A DNA stretch of 64,000 nucleotides from CBDAQR01 sp965199055 (GCA_965199055.1 CBDAQR010000003.1:2418001-2482000), one strand, 5' to 3'. Shown: positions 9,421-16,766, counted from the stretch's first letter. The notes: generated by a model from the sequence alone, not told the origin. Numbers and translations are program-made.

Positions 9421-10044
9421 TCAGCCAAGGTCTTTCGTAGCAAATGCGGCACCGTCCTCGCGATCGAGACGAGTAAACAGCTCCAAGGATTTGTTGCAAC
9501 CTCGGCATGCGCCACAGGCGACTTCGGCTCGGTGGCATGAAAATGTCCAACCCAGTAGGTTCCGATCCACGCCTGATTTACGGACCAAATCGTCGGTCGT
9601 GATGGTCGACGCCGGCGCGCTCAGCCTGAAATCAGCAAGCTGAGTCTGGAGGAGACGCTCCATGGTGCTCAAGAAATCGGGGGTACCGTCATTGTGCACT
9701 CGATCCGTGAGCACCGTCCCGATGATCAATTTCCGCAAGTCACAGTTCGCCAGCGCCATAGCTGCGACGGTGAGGAGCATCTGATTGCGGAACGGCCAAT
9801 GCTCTGGAACCCGGCCTGCGGCGGCGGCAGATGGAACGCCGGTCATCTCGCCGGATCCCAAATGGCCAAGCGAGACTTCGATGACTCTGTGAGACATGCC
9901 GATCAAAGACGCAATGTGTTTGGCGGCGCGGGTTTCGCCCGGCGCACAGACCTGGCCGTAGTCGATGGTTACAGCAAGATCGGGTCTCGTCATCACCGCA
10001 AGGCAGGTGGACTCCACGCCACCCGAAAAAAGAAGCGCTCTCAT
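9421..10044 (-). CDS. QueC-like (Cap9/QatC-like) PP-loop enzyme
   Basis: A 207-residue protein of the 7-cyano-7-deazaguanine synthase (QueC) superfamily. The N-terminal PP-loop is LLFSGGVESTCLA (SGGVEST at 7-13; housekeeping QueC has SGGxDS). The QueC-like stretch PFRNQML is at 84-90, and a zinc-type cluster C170, C177, C180, C183 has the QueC 3-3 spacing at its end. It is shorter than typical QueC and no other queuosine gene is near, so a role in preQ0 synthesis is unlikely. QueC homologues in defence operons (Cap9 of type IV CBASS, QatC of Qat) are closer in context. The ATG at 10044 overlaps the stop of the kinase-transferase gene (ATGA), so it is the last gene of a coupled operon. Confidence 0.8.
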   Translation of the reverse strand: MRALLFSGGVESTCLAVMTRPDLAVTIDYGQVCAPGETRAAKHIASLIGMSHRVIEVSLGHLGSGEMTGVPSAAAAGRVPEHWPFRNQMLLTVAAMALANCDLRKLIIGTVLTDRVHNDGTPDFLSTMERLLQTQLADFRLSAPASTITTDDLVRKSGVDRNLLGWTFSCHRAEVACGACRGCNKSLELFTRLDREDGAAFATKDLG

Positions 10045-11267
10045 GCCGACCAGGCTGCCCAAGCGACACGATAGATCGCGCTCGCAAAATCGTCAGTGAT
10101 CAAACAGTTCTTCGAGCCACGAATCATAGTCTGATCGGTCGGCTTCGGATTCTGCGACAGCACAATAACAGGAATGTTGTGCCGCACTGCCCAACCGATC
10201 TCGAAGACAGTGCCGGGATCGCATCCATCAAGAATGGCGAAGACCGCTTTACACTCGCTGAGACCCTTGAGGTCCGTCTCGACAACCCGTTCGATCTCCT
10301 TCTGATGCACTTGGTCGTCCGTGTAGTCACGAAGAAGTCCAGCCTCGTGATATGGCGAGAAAAATGAGACGCCGAGACTATTGAGAGAGCGGCACGCCTG
10401 TTCCACGAGCCACAACTCGGCCATGGTGAAAAACGGTCCGGCGATGTAGACCTTGGCCTTCTCATCTTTCACCGCAATCGGCTCCAATCCCTTCGTCTCG
10501 TCGTCAAGACGGACATTTGGCGCTCGGCTGCTGCAGTAGCGCGCGACGCAGCGGGAAGCCGCATCGGCTGCTTGGTCGGGAGCCATCCCTTGCTCTCCCC
10601 AATGAAATGCAAAAGCGGCGCTGAAGATGTCGCCGGACCCAATCTTGTATACGCGATCAGTGCGATATGGCGGTACCGTTCCTCGAAGCGCACCATCGAC
10701 ATAGACCCTGCATCCTTGCGGGCCGGACTTAACGAGGACAACAGCAGCATCTTCCGATTGTTGAGTATTTCGGACGGCTTCTGACTCGTCTTCTTCTTTA
10801 CCAAGCACCCGCACTTCTTGTACGTTTAAAACGATTGCTAGGGACTTCGCTGTCGACCCGTTAGCTTTGAAAGACATCGGCTTCTTCGGGCTTTGAGGAT
10901 CGAACACCACCTTGTCACCATGGACTATGGCGTCACCCTCCATGAAACCGAAGCGTAAAATGCTCGCCCCTTTCACAACGATGTCGTCGAATCTGGGCAG
11001 ATCGCTCGGCCGATATTCAGGCTCTGACAACGGATGGAAATAGGTGAAGGACACCAGAATGTCGGATGTATGAGGATGATGTCGTAGGTGCGGGTTTGAT
11101 AGAGCGACCGGAACGATCTGTTGCTGGGGCTCGGGGCAATAGTAATGCCAATCGACGTCGGTGCCCGCGGAAGCGATGGCAAACGCGGCACGTCCCCCGG
11201 AGCCAAATAACTCGTCGTGCTGTGGCGATACGCAGATCTCGCGATAGTAGCCCCCGGCAACGATCAC
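10041..11267 (-). CDS. PfkB-like kinase fused to nucleoside 2-deoxyribosyltransferase
   Basis: A 408-residue two-domain protein. Residues 1-270 resemble a PfkB/ribokinase-type sugar or nucleoside kinase; the clearest mark is KIGSGDIFSAAF, in which GSGD (210-213) corresponds to the family GAGD with the catalytic base D213. Residues 272-408 are a nucleoside 2-deoxyribosyltransferase domain: VYIAGPFF at the start and AILDGCDPGTVFEIGWA (E356 the likely nucleophile). Together they could exchange and phosphorylate a nucleoside or modified base. The start is GTG at 11267, two bases after the stop of the preceding gene; the 3' end overlaps the QueC-like gene by four bases. The substrate is not predictable. 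Confidence 0.8.
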   Translation of the reverse strand: MIVAGGYYREICVSPQHDELFGSGGRAAFAIASAGTDVDWHYYCPEPQQQIVPVALSNPHLRHHPHTSDILVSFTYFHPLSEPEYRPSDLPRFDDIVVKGASILRFGFMEGDAIVHGDKVVFDPQSPKKPMSFKANGSTAKSLAIVLNVQEVRVLGKEEDESEAVRNTQQSEDAAVVLVKSGPQGCRVYVDGALRGTVPPYRTDRVYKIGSGDIFSAAFAFHWGEQGMAPDQAADAASRCVARYCSSRAPNVRLDDETKGLEPIAVKDEKAKVYIAGPFFTMAELWLVEQACRSLNSLGVSFFSPYHEAGLLRDYTDDQVHQKEIERVVETDLKGLSECKAVFAILDGCDPGTVFEIGWAVRHNIPVIVLSQNPKPTDQTMIRGSKNCLITDDFASAIYRVAWAAWSA

Positions 11268-11269
11268 CG

Positions 11270-11608
11270 TTAGACTCGCTCGACGACGACGGTCACCTGC
11301 GATCCCGAAATCGCCGTCACCTCCGCTTCATACGCATGTTGTGCGAGACAATTGATCAGGGCGCCGAGTTGGCGCGCTCCGGTAATCGTACCCGCAACCG
11401 CTCCCGTCGATTGCGTCAATGCGGCGACGCTCTGAGATTGACCTTGCGTTATGAGCTGGACCGACAGGCGGTCGCCCACGCTGAATCCTTGGACAACCGA
11501 AGCCACCGGCCCGAAAAGATCAGTCTGGAACCGTAGATCACACGGGTCGGGTCCGCTGCCTGTTGAACCCGACGGCGTCCATCCACCACTCGATCCACTT
11601 CCGCCCAT
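11270..11608 (-). CDS. Small glycine-rich protein with Met-Gly-Gly N-terminus, possible conjugation substrate
   Basis: A 112-residue protein with no family that I recognise. It begins MGGSGSSGGWTPSGSTGSGP, a flexible Gly/Ser tail of about 22 residues, then has a compact region ending EVTAISGSQVTVVVERV. AGAGG-like GAGGCG lies 8 bases before the ATG. It sits between the glycosylase and kinase-transferase genes, with only two bases to the latter. After methionine removal the N-terminus would be glycine. QatB of the Qat system and CD-NTases of type IV CBASS, which also travel with QueC-like enzymes, are recalled to have conserved glycine N-termini. I infer that this protein may be the acceptor for a base attached by the operon's enzymes. 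Confidence 0.6.
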   Translation of the reverse strand: MGGSGSSGGWTPSGSTGSGPDPCDLRFQTDLFGPVASVVQGFSVGDRLSVQLITQGQSQSVAALTQSTGAVAGTITGARQLGALINCLAQHAYEAEVTAISGSQVTVVVERV

Positions 11609-11703
11609 CGTTTCGCCTCTACAGTTTCATCCAGGCCTTTTCGTTGCGCTGCTCACGCCGCCAGTGTCTCTCGCGCCAAATTCGATCCGAAAGTGCGCAT
11701 ATC

Positions 11704-12408
11704 TTACCACATAACACTATCGAGCACCGACGCTCGAACACGCAAGTTTTTGGCAAAATTCAGAAATTGCTTCTCCAAATCAAAGTAATCGCGTGGCAGA
11801 CGGCAATCCCTATCAAACAGATTGAGCAGCCACCCTGCCCGTAGAACATGAATATCTAGAATCGCGATTGAATCGGTGTCCAGCCAATTCCGCGCGATCC
11901 AACTGGCAGTCTTTGGACCTACGCCCTCTAAACCCTGAATCTGGTCCCGAAACCTGATCGGGTCGGCTTCATCGAACTCCATCGTCGCAAGACGCGCCAT
12001 TGCACGGTGAACCCGGCGGGCCCGCTGCATTGGAAACCGGTAGCGGTGGGGCCGCCCACGGATCGACGCAGGTTCGTCGAGCATAGCGAAGAGGTCGGTT
12101 TCTGAAACGATGATGCCCGGTTCGAAGACGCCATTGATCCGCAAGCGTTCAAAGAAGGCGGTGGCAATCTCAAATGTCACGCCGAAGCCGCCCAGCAGGC
12201 AGAACCCAACTTCTTCCTCAAGGGTGCCATGGTGGTTTACGAAATCGATGTCGGTGGGGTCTGCGGTGACGCATCGCATGGCCCAATACGCAGGCGTGAG
12301 CAACTCGTCCTCCCGGCCAAACCTTATACCCGGCATTACCTCCTCATCAGGATGAGACAATGCCAACAGCCTATACTGAGCGATGTGTTCCACTCTCTGC
12401 TCACACAT
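11704..12408 (-). CDS. OGG-like HhH-GPD DNA glycosylase (Cap11-like)
   Basis: A 234-residue protein whose C-terminal half carries the helix-hairpin-helix GPD signature: GLEGVGPKTASWIARNWL then AILDIHVLRA, with the catalytic lysine K166 and aspartate D185 in the expected 8-oxoguanine glycosylase positions. The N-terminal half does not match housekeeping OGG1. OGG-type proteins are known accessory genes of type IV CBASS, next to QueC and TGT homologues. The ATG at 12408 is preferred over one at 12435 because GGCGAG precedes it and because this leaves a 43-bp divergent promoter region. It is the first gene of the operon; 95 bases separate it from the small glycine-rich protein. Confidence 0.8.
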   Translation of the reverse strand: MCEQRVEHIAQYRLLALSHPDEEVMPGIRFGREDELLTPAYWAMRCVTADPTDIDFVNHHGTLEEEVGFCLLGGFGVTFEIATAFFERLRINGVFEPGIIVSETDLFAMLDEPASIRGRPHRYRFPMQRARRVHRAMARLATMEFDEADPIRFRDQIQGLEGVGPKTASWIARNWLDTDSIAILDIHVLRAGWLLNLFDRDCRLPRDYFDLEKQFLNFAKNLRVRASVLDSVMW

Positions 12409-12421
12409 TTCATCTCGCCAA

Positions 12422-12444
12422 ATGCATTTATGCATATTATATGC
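12422..12444. promoter_or_regulatory. ATGCAT repeat operator between glycosylase and XRE genes
   Basis: ATGCAT-TT-ATGCAT followed by ATTATATGC lies in the 43-bp region between the two divergent starts. ATGCAT is itself palindromic, and a related ATGCAT pair lies at the end of the XRE gene (12742-12758). This is a likely binding site for the XRE protein controlling both directions. Confidence 0.5.
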
Positions 12445-12451
12445 TTTCTCT

Positions 12452-12742
12452 ATGAGCGCAAGCGAATGGAACGGCGGCGATTATCCTAAGCGTTTGAGGC
12501 GGGCGCGGCAGAAGGCTGGGCTGACTCAGATGGCGCTCGCCGATCGCCTTGGCACCAAGCAATTCAACGTTTCACGCATGGAAGGCGGGCAGAGGCCGAG
12601 ACAACCTCTGCTTTCTCGCGTCACTGCTTTCATCGAAGACTCCGAGCGTCCACCGGCAAAGGCCCAAGACCAGATCGTGTCGGCCATTGCGCACTCAGAC
12701 GAGCTGAAGGCGCTTATCGCCCGCATCGTGGCCGAATTGTAA
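12452..12742 (+). CDS. XRE-family helix-turn-helix regulator
   Basis: A 96-residue protein with a classic Cro/CI helix-turn-helix at residues 12-45: YPKRLRRARQKAGLTQMALA ... DRLGTKQFNVSRMEGG. The start at 12452 puts MSASEWNGGDYPKR first and sits 43 bases from the divergent glycosylase start. The family binds short palindromes as dimers; the ATGCAT repeats between the two genes are the obvious target. It probably represses the glycosylase/kinase-transferase/QueC operon, as small XRE genes do for many defence loci. That control is inferred from position only. Confidence 0.85.
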   Translation: MSASEWNGGDYPKRLRRARQKAGLTQMALADRLGTKQFNVSRMEGGQRPRQPLLSRVTAFIEDSERPPAKAQDQIVSAIAHSDELKALIARIVAEL

Positions 12743-12758
12743 TGCATTTTTTATGCAT
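12742..12758. repeat. ATGCAT pair at the 3' end of the XRE gene
   Basis: ATGCAT, five T, ATGCAT begins on the last base of the XRE stop codon. The arms repeat the motif of the divergent promoter, so it may be a second regulator site; the stem is too AT-rich to be a good terminator. Confidence 0.4.
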
Positions 12759-12898
12759 TCGATACAAGATGATCCAGGATCGAAACGTGCTGCTTTATCC
12801 TAGCGTTTGTATGACTGCCCTTCGCAGGGGGCTCGCGAAAGCCATCGCTATCTGAAGTCTTTTGCGCACGATTTCGGAATCGAGCAAATCAGAACGGC

Positions 12899-13216
12899 TC
12901 ATCCCTGCCGCCGCCTGTTCCAGACGAGCTGCGCCCGATCACCCTCCGCGGAGGGGAACAGGGCCGCGGTGAAGGGCTCGGGAAGGCTCGGGTCATCGAG
13001 ACGGACGCGGAGATAGTATTTCGGGTTGTCGCCATTCGTCCGGGCATCCCAGGCATCACCGATGCGAGCGTTGCCGACGAGGACACGGAATGCCGGGGCG
13101 TTGTCGTGGGTTCGGTCGTCGTTGGGGACGAGCCGGACCTTGGCGTCGATGGTGAGCGTGCGGATGGAACCGGTCCAGCCGCCGTCATTGGACAAAGTGA
13201 AGGCGCCGATTTGCAT
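12899..13216 (-). CDS. DUF736 family protein of a Trb-type conjugative element
   Basis: A 105-residue protein beginning MQIGAFTLSNDGGWTGSIRT, with the central KVRLVPNDDRTHDNAPAFRV and the end RAQLVWNRRRQG, all typical of DUF736. These small proteins of unknown function sit at the end of Trb conjugation operons in alphaproteobacterial integrative elements. It follows DUF2274 after only three bases. A detached copy of its 3' end lies 3.6 kb away at 9233-9325. Confidence 0.85.
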   Translation of the reverse strand: MQIGAFTLSNDGGWTGSIRTLTIDAKVRLVPNDDRTHDNAPAFRVLVGNARIGDAWDARTNGDNPKYYLRVRLDDPSLPEPFTAALFPSAEGDRAQLVWNRRRQG

Positions 13217-13219
13217 GGG

Positions 13220-13543
13220 TCACTCCTGGAATTGCGATGTGGATGAGGCAGCGGGCGATGCCGCTGCAGGATCGCCCGCGCGGGATGAGCGGGCGCGGCG
13301 CGCCGGTTTGTCGATGTCCGTCTCCGGCAAACCGTCCTTGCGCGCCTTGGCGAAGGCGCGGTCGCTGTCGAGGAAGGCCTCCAGCATGAAGGGAATGAGC
13401 TCGGCGACGGATTCGGCCTCGCCATAGGTGGCACGGTAGAGGGTCGCATAATCCCGGAGCGCCTGGTTGAGGCCGGCGCCCACCGTGATGGTGATCTTCG
13501 CCGGCGTGCGGTCGGGCAGTTTTCCGAGTTTCAGATTGGCCAT
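13220..13543 (-). CDS. DUF2274 family protein of a Trb-type conjugative element
   Basis: A 107-residue protein starting MANLKLGKLPDRTPAKITIT, the standard DUF2274 opening, with YGEAESVAELIPFMLEAFL in the middle and a variable charged tail. AAGGATC lies before the ATG at 13543. The family has unknown function and is found directly after trbI in Trb-type conjugation operons, as here (11 bases after the trbI stop). Confidence 0.85.
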   Translation of the reverse strand: MANLKLGKLPDRTPAKITITVGAGLNQALRDYATLYRATYGEAESVAELIPFMLEAFLDSDRAFAKARKDGLPETDIDKPARRARSSRAGDPAAASPAASSTSQFQE

Positions 13544-13554
13544 GATCGATCCTT

Positions 13555-13812
13555 TCAGCCCTGGTAGCGGCGCAATACGAGATCCTTGTGGACGATGATC
13601 CTGAGCGGCCAGCCGGGACGGACTGTGATGGTCGGCTGGATGTTCAGGTTCTTCTCGGTGATGCGCTGGCCGGCCCGGTTGACGTTCTGCTGGGTGGATT
13701 CGCGGATCGCCCGGACCAGGTCGCTCTCGTCGCTGCCCAGGCTCAGCTCCGTGCCGACGCCGAGCAGGGTGGCGAGTGCGATGCCCTTGATGAGCCGCCA
13801 GCTGTTGTGTCC
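13555..13812 (-). pseudogene. trbI: trbI 3' fragment (conjugal transfer protein)
   Basis: On the minus strand the frame reads NSWRLIKGIALATLLGVGTE, then LSLGSDESDLVRAIRES and a C-terminus RIIVHKDLVLRRYQG, which is the end of TrbI (VirB10-like inner-to-outer membrane scaffold of the Trb type IV secretion system). Only about 85 of some 400 residues remain. The fragment is cut at about 13812, where the mobilisation module with its possible oriT begins. The gene order trbI, DUF2274, DUF736 is that of the parent element. Confidence 0.75.
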
Positions 13813-13910
13813 CCTTCACCGCCTTATTCGCACACGTGCTCAACGATCCTGCTCTGCGAGGCTGAGCCCGGCTACCGCCTCACTACCGCCAAAGGCACGG
13901 TTGATCAGTA
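13811..13910 (+). other. Possible oriT of the MobP mobilisation module
   Basis: The 100 bases between the trbI fragment and the accessory protein gene hold ATCCTGC (13846-13852), resembling the P-type relaxase nick region (ATCCTG then a pyrimidine in IncP plasmids). Position directly upstream of the accessory and relaxase genes fits the IncP arrangement. No strong inverted repeat is seen, so this remains a candidate. Confidence 0.4.
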
Positions 13911-14264
13911 ATGGGCGGTCAAACGCGTCAACGCCAAAAAGCGATCAAGGTCTGGGTGAGTGACGAGGAAAAGCGTGCCATCGAGGCCCACGCAGACGCC
14001 TGTGCGCTAAGTGCGTCGAACTATCTTCGCAATCTGGGGATGAACGCCCCGATCCCATCCCAACTCGATCGCGCCTCGGTCGTGGACCTGTCGCACACGG
14101 CAGGTGATATCGGCCGGCTGGGGGGACTGTTAAAGCGCTGGTTGAGTCACGACGAGCGCTTCCGACCCGGTCTACCGAGCCGTGTCGATGTCCAGGCGCT
14201 GTATAGGGAATTGACGCGCCAGGGCGATGCATTGCGAGAGCACGTCAAGAGGATCACGCCGTGA
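13911..14264 (+). CDS. Relaxosome accessory protein (MobC/TraJ-like)
   Basis: A 117-residue protein with an N-terminal ribbon-helix-helix-like region, KAIKVWVSDEEKRAIEAHAD ... LSASNYLRNLGMN, typical of plasmid mobilisation accessory proteins that bind oriT and recruit the relaxase. The rest is helical (LLKRWLSHDERF). It lies directly upstream of the relaxase gene and overlaps it by four bases (GTGA), so the two are translated together. Confidence 0.75.
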   Translation: MGGQTRQRQKAIKVWVSDEEKRAIEAHADACALSASNYLRNLGMNAPIPSQLDRASVVDLSHTAGDIGRLGGLLKRWLSHDERFRPGLPSRVDVQALYRELTRQGDALREHVKRITP

Positions 14265-16186
14265 TCGCGCACGAGGTGGTCCGCACGGCCGGCAAGGCCG
14301 GCCGGTTCAGTGCCCTGGCGACGTATGTGCTCACCGACGGGCAAACCGCTTACCGCCACCTCGCCCACTACCTCGAGGCCGATCAGGGGGATGCGGGGCG
14401 CGTTCAATACTCCCGGGTGACCAATTGTGGTTGCGACGATCCACAGTGGGCGATTATGGAGATCGAGGCGGTGCAGGGTATGAACACCCGTGCCCGGAAT
14501 GACAAGACCTACCACCTGGTGGTGAGTTTTCGGGAGGACGAGGACCCCTCACGCGAGGTGCTCGATGCGATCGAGGACGCGGTGTGTGAGCACCTGGGGT
14601 TTGGTGAGCACCAGCGCATCAGCGCGCTGCACCGCGACACGGACAATGTGCACCTGCACCTGGCGATTAACAAGATCCATCCCAAGCGGCTGACGATGCA
14701 CGAGCCGTATTACAGCCACCGGGCCCTGAGTGACATCTGTCAGGTGCTCGAACACCGCCATGGGCTTGAGCAGGACAACCATATCGGGGTAGTGGTGCGT
14801 GACTCCGGGCGATTTCCCACTGGCCCGGCCGGTAATCTGGAAGCCCATCGTGGGCAGGTGTCGTTGCAACGCTGGGTACAGGAGCAGGCGGTGCCTGTGC
14901 TGCGCCAGTGTGATAGCTGGCAAGCCCTTCACGCGGCCCTGGCTGAATCCCATCTTGCGCTGACGCCGCGGGGGAATGGCCTGGTGTTCAAAGATCGCGG
15001 CAGTGATACCGCGGTGAAGGCCAGCTCGGTGGGGCGTGCGTGGTCCAAAGGCGCTCTTGAGCAGCAGTTCGGGGCCTATGAGCCGCCTTTGGCAGAGGCC
15101 GAACGGATCAACCCCACCCGGCGCTACGCGGCGGCACCGCGGGCGGCGACGGACCGGGTAGAGGCGAAGGCGCTGTATCGCGCGTTTGAGGCGCAGAGGC
15201 GGGCTCGCAACGCGCAGCGTCAGGCGGCGCTGGCGGCCATTCGGGTGTCTCTGGCCAGTCAGCGCAAGACGGTGCAGCGCGAGTTTATGGCCCGGCGCGA
15301 GGCCGTGAAGACGGGCCATCGGCGCGATGCCGATCGCAAGGGCCTCCACGCGCTCTTGCGCATGGAACGCCTGCAGGCGCTCGCCGACATTCAGAAAGCG
15401 GGGGAGGCGGCGCGGCGCGAGGTTCGCCAGCACTACCCGAAACAGGAGTGGCAGGGTTTTTTGATTGAGCGGGCAGGGCAGGGCGATACGGTGGCGCTAT
15501 CGTGCCTGCAGACGCTCAGGGGGCCGGCCCGAGGGGCGCAACCGCCGCGGGTGTATGGCGCTGCGCGCAAGGCGCCGGTCTTCCCCCCGAAAACGTACCG
15601 CTACCGGGTCCACGGCAACGGGGATGTGTCTTTTAGCCTCACCGGTGGCGGTCGATTGCGGGATACGGCCCAGGGGATAGTCATTCTCGATAAGCGCCCG
15701 GATGCGGCGACGGTAGAGACGGCGCTGCGTCTGGCGGCCCTAAAATACGGTCCCGAACTGCACGTGCAGGGCAGCGGCGTATTCCGGTCACAGGCGCAGC
15801 TGTTCGCGCGGCGGTTACAGCTCACGCTCGTGCGGCCGCAGTCGCGGCCGGCCAGCGAATCACAGCCGGCGCCGCCCATTCAGGATCGGGTTCTGGAGCG
15901 CTACCTTGAACAACGCAATGCCCTGGTGGGCAAGGTACGGGGACTCTCACGGCATCGGGTGTTTGGGCCGGCGGATGCAGGGACGGTGATTTATCAGGGT
16001 CAGCGCACGCTCGAGGGTGGCAGGACCGTCGCTTTGTTCCAGGACGCCACCCAACAGGACACGCTGGTGATGGCGGTCACCGATTCGCAGGCCATCAAGC
16101 TCCGCCGAGCCGGTGTCGATGCCGAAGTACAGATTGCCCGCAACGGGAATCTGGTCGACATTCGTGCGAGAGGGCGCGAGCGCTAG
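14261..16186 (+). CDS. MobP/TraI-type relaxase with LPD7-like C-terminal domain
   Basis: A 641-residue relaxase. The histidine triad motif HRDTDNVHLHLAINKIHP (about residues 124-141) is that of VirD2/TraI relaxases of the MobP group, which nick oriT, bind the 5' end through a tyrosine and lead the strand into the recipient. Residues 445-530 (YRVHGNGDVSFSLTGGGRL ... and KRPDAATVETALRLAALKYG) resemble the LPD7 domain found after relaxase domains. A basic helical linker lies between. The GTG start overlaps the accessory gene. The last 52 bases of the gene and 45 bases downstream are repeated at 17284-17382. No coupling protein or transfer system is present, so the module would depend on a helper. 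Confidence 0.85.
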   Translation: MIAHEVVRTAGKAGRFSALATYVLTDGQTAYRHLAHYLEADQGDAGRVQYSRVTNCGCDDPQWAIMEIEAVQGMNTRARNDKTYHLVVSFREDEDPSREVLDAIEDAVCEHLGFGEHQRISALHRDTDNVHLHLAINKIHPKRLTMHEPYYSHRALSDICQVLEHRHGLEQDNHIGVVVRDSGRFPTGPAGNLEAHRGQVSLQRWVQEQAVPVLRQCDSWQALHAALAESHLALTPRGNGLVFKDRGSDTAVKASSVGRAWSKGALEQQFGAYEPPLAEAERINPTRRYAAAPRAATDRVEAKALYRAFEAQRRARNAQRQAALAAIRVSLASQRKTVQREFMARREAVKTGHRRDADRKGLHALLRMERLQALADIQKAGEAARREVRQHYPKQEWQGFLIERAGQGDTVALSCLQTLRGPARGAQPPRVYGAARKAPVFPPKTYRYRVHGNGDVSFSLTGGGRLRDTAQGIVILDKRPDAATVETALRLAALKYGPELHVQGSGVFRSQAQLFARRLQLTLVRPQSRPASESQPAPPIQDRVLERYLEQRNALVGKVRGLSRHRVFGPADAGTVIYQGQRTLEGGRTVALFQDATQQDTLVMAVTDSQAIKLRRAGVDAEVQIARNGNLVDIRARGRER

Positions 16187-16231
16187 GGCTCGTTTTTGTT
16201 GCCTGGGGCCCTTACGTGGATGAGTTGTACC
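16133..16231 (+). repeat. 99-bp direct repeat, copy 1 (relaxase 3' end)
   Basis: Begins ATTGCCCGCAACGGGAATCT within the relaxase gene and ends TTGTACC. The second copy, 17284-17382, differs by one base. The two bracket the DUF1640 gene and integrase and antitoxin fragments. Confidence 0.9.
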
Positions 16232-16277
16232 AGTAAACACAAGGTCGGCCCGCCGGTCGAGCCGGTAACGCGGGTCT

Positions 16278-16766
16278 TTACCGGAAGAATTCCAGCATAC
16301 CCAGAAACAGGCCCAGGGCTGTCACCATACCGCCCATACGCAGGGTGAGGCGGGTTTCCATCTCAGCAAAGCTGGTGTCCATCTCACCTTTGATCTCGGC
16401 AAACCCGGTCTCCATCTCACCTTTGATCTCGGCAAAGCGGGTGTCCATCTCACCCTTGATCTCCGCAAGGCGGGTATCGACCTGCTCGAAACGGACATCG
16501 ATCTTGCTAAACCGTGCGTCGATCTCACCAAATCGTGCGTCGATCTCACCCAGTTGTTCGCCGACCTCACCAAATCGCGCATCCATGTCGCTTTTGAGAT
16601 CGGCTTTCAGGGTTCTGAGATCGTCCTTGGTGGCGACCTCGGAGAGGATGTGCTGGGTGAGGAAGTCGGCCTGTGCGGCCACATGGGCTTCGGCCTGCTC
16701 AGGGGGCACCCCTGCTTCCTTGAGGCGGTTGGCGTAGGCGAGGGTATCAAAGGCGACGGTGCTCAT
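16278..16766 (-). CDS. DUF1640-like coiled-coil protein with C-terminal membrane segment (copy 1)
   Basis: A 162-residue protein starting MSTVAFDTLAYANRLKEAGV, with PPEQAEAHVAAQADFLTQHI following. Residues 45-140 are a heptad-like coiled coil made of repeated units (RFGEIDARF, AEIKGEMDTRF), and the C-terminus is a membrane helix (MVTALGLFLGMLEFF). This is the layout of DUF1640/CCDC90-like proteins; bacterial function is unknown. A paralogue with the same first half lies at 24424-24858. In both, similarity extends into the promoter side. The start is set by the conserved MSTVAFD. The repeat units differ in number between copies. Confidence 0.75.
   Translation of the reverse strand: MSTVAFDTLAYANRLKEAGVPPEQAEAHVAAQADFLTQHILSEVATKDDLRTLKADLKSDMDARFGEVGEQLGEIDARFGEIDARFSKIDVRFEQVDTRLAEIKGEMDTRFAEIKGEMETGFAEIKGEMDTSFAEMETRLTLRMGGMVTALGLFLGMLEFFR

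Noticed and set aside
9421..10044. Housekeeping queC for queuosine synthesis
   Set aside because: Shorter than usual, SGGVEST instead of SGGxDS, no queD/queE/queF or tgt nearby, and embedded in a mobile cargo operon.
9421..12742. Complete type IV CBASS or Qat locus
   Set aside because: No CD-NTase, no KAP-type ATPase, no TatD-like nuclease and no clear effector in the operon; only the accessory enzyme types are shared.
12742..12758. Terminator of the XRE gene
   Set aside because: The ATGCAT arms are AT-rich with a T loop and no following T tract; a regulator site is more likely.
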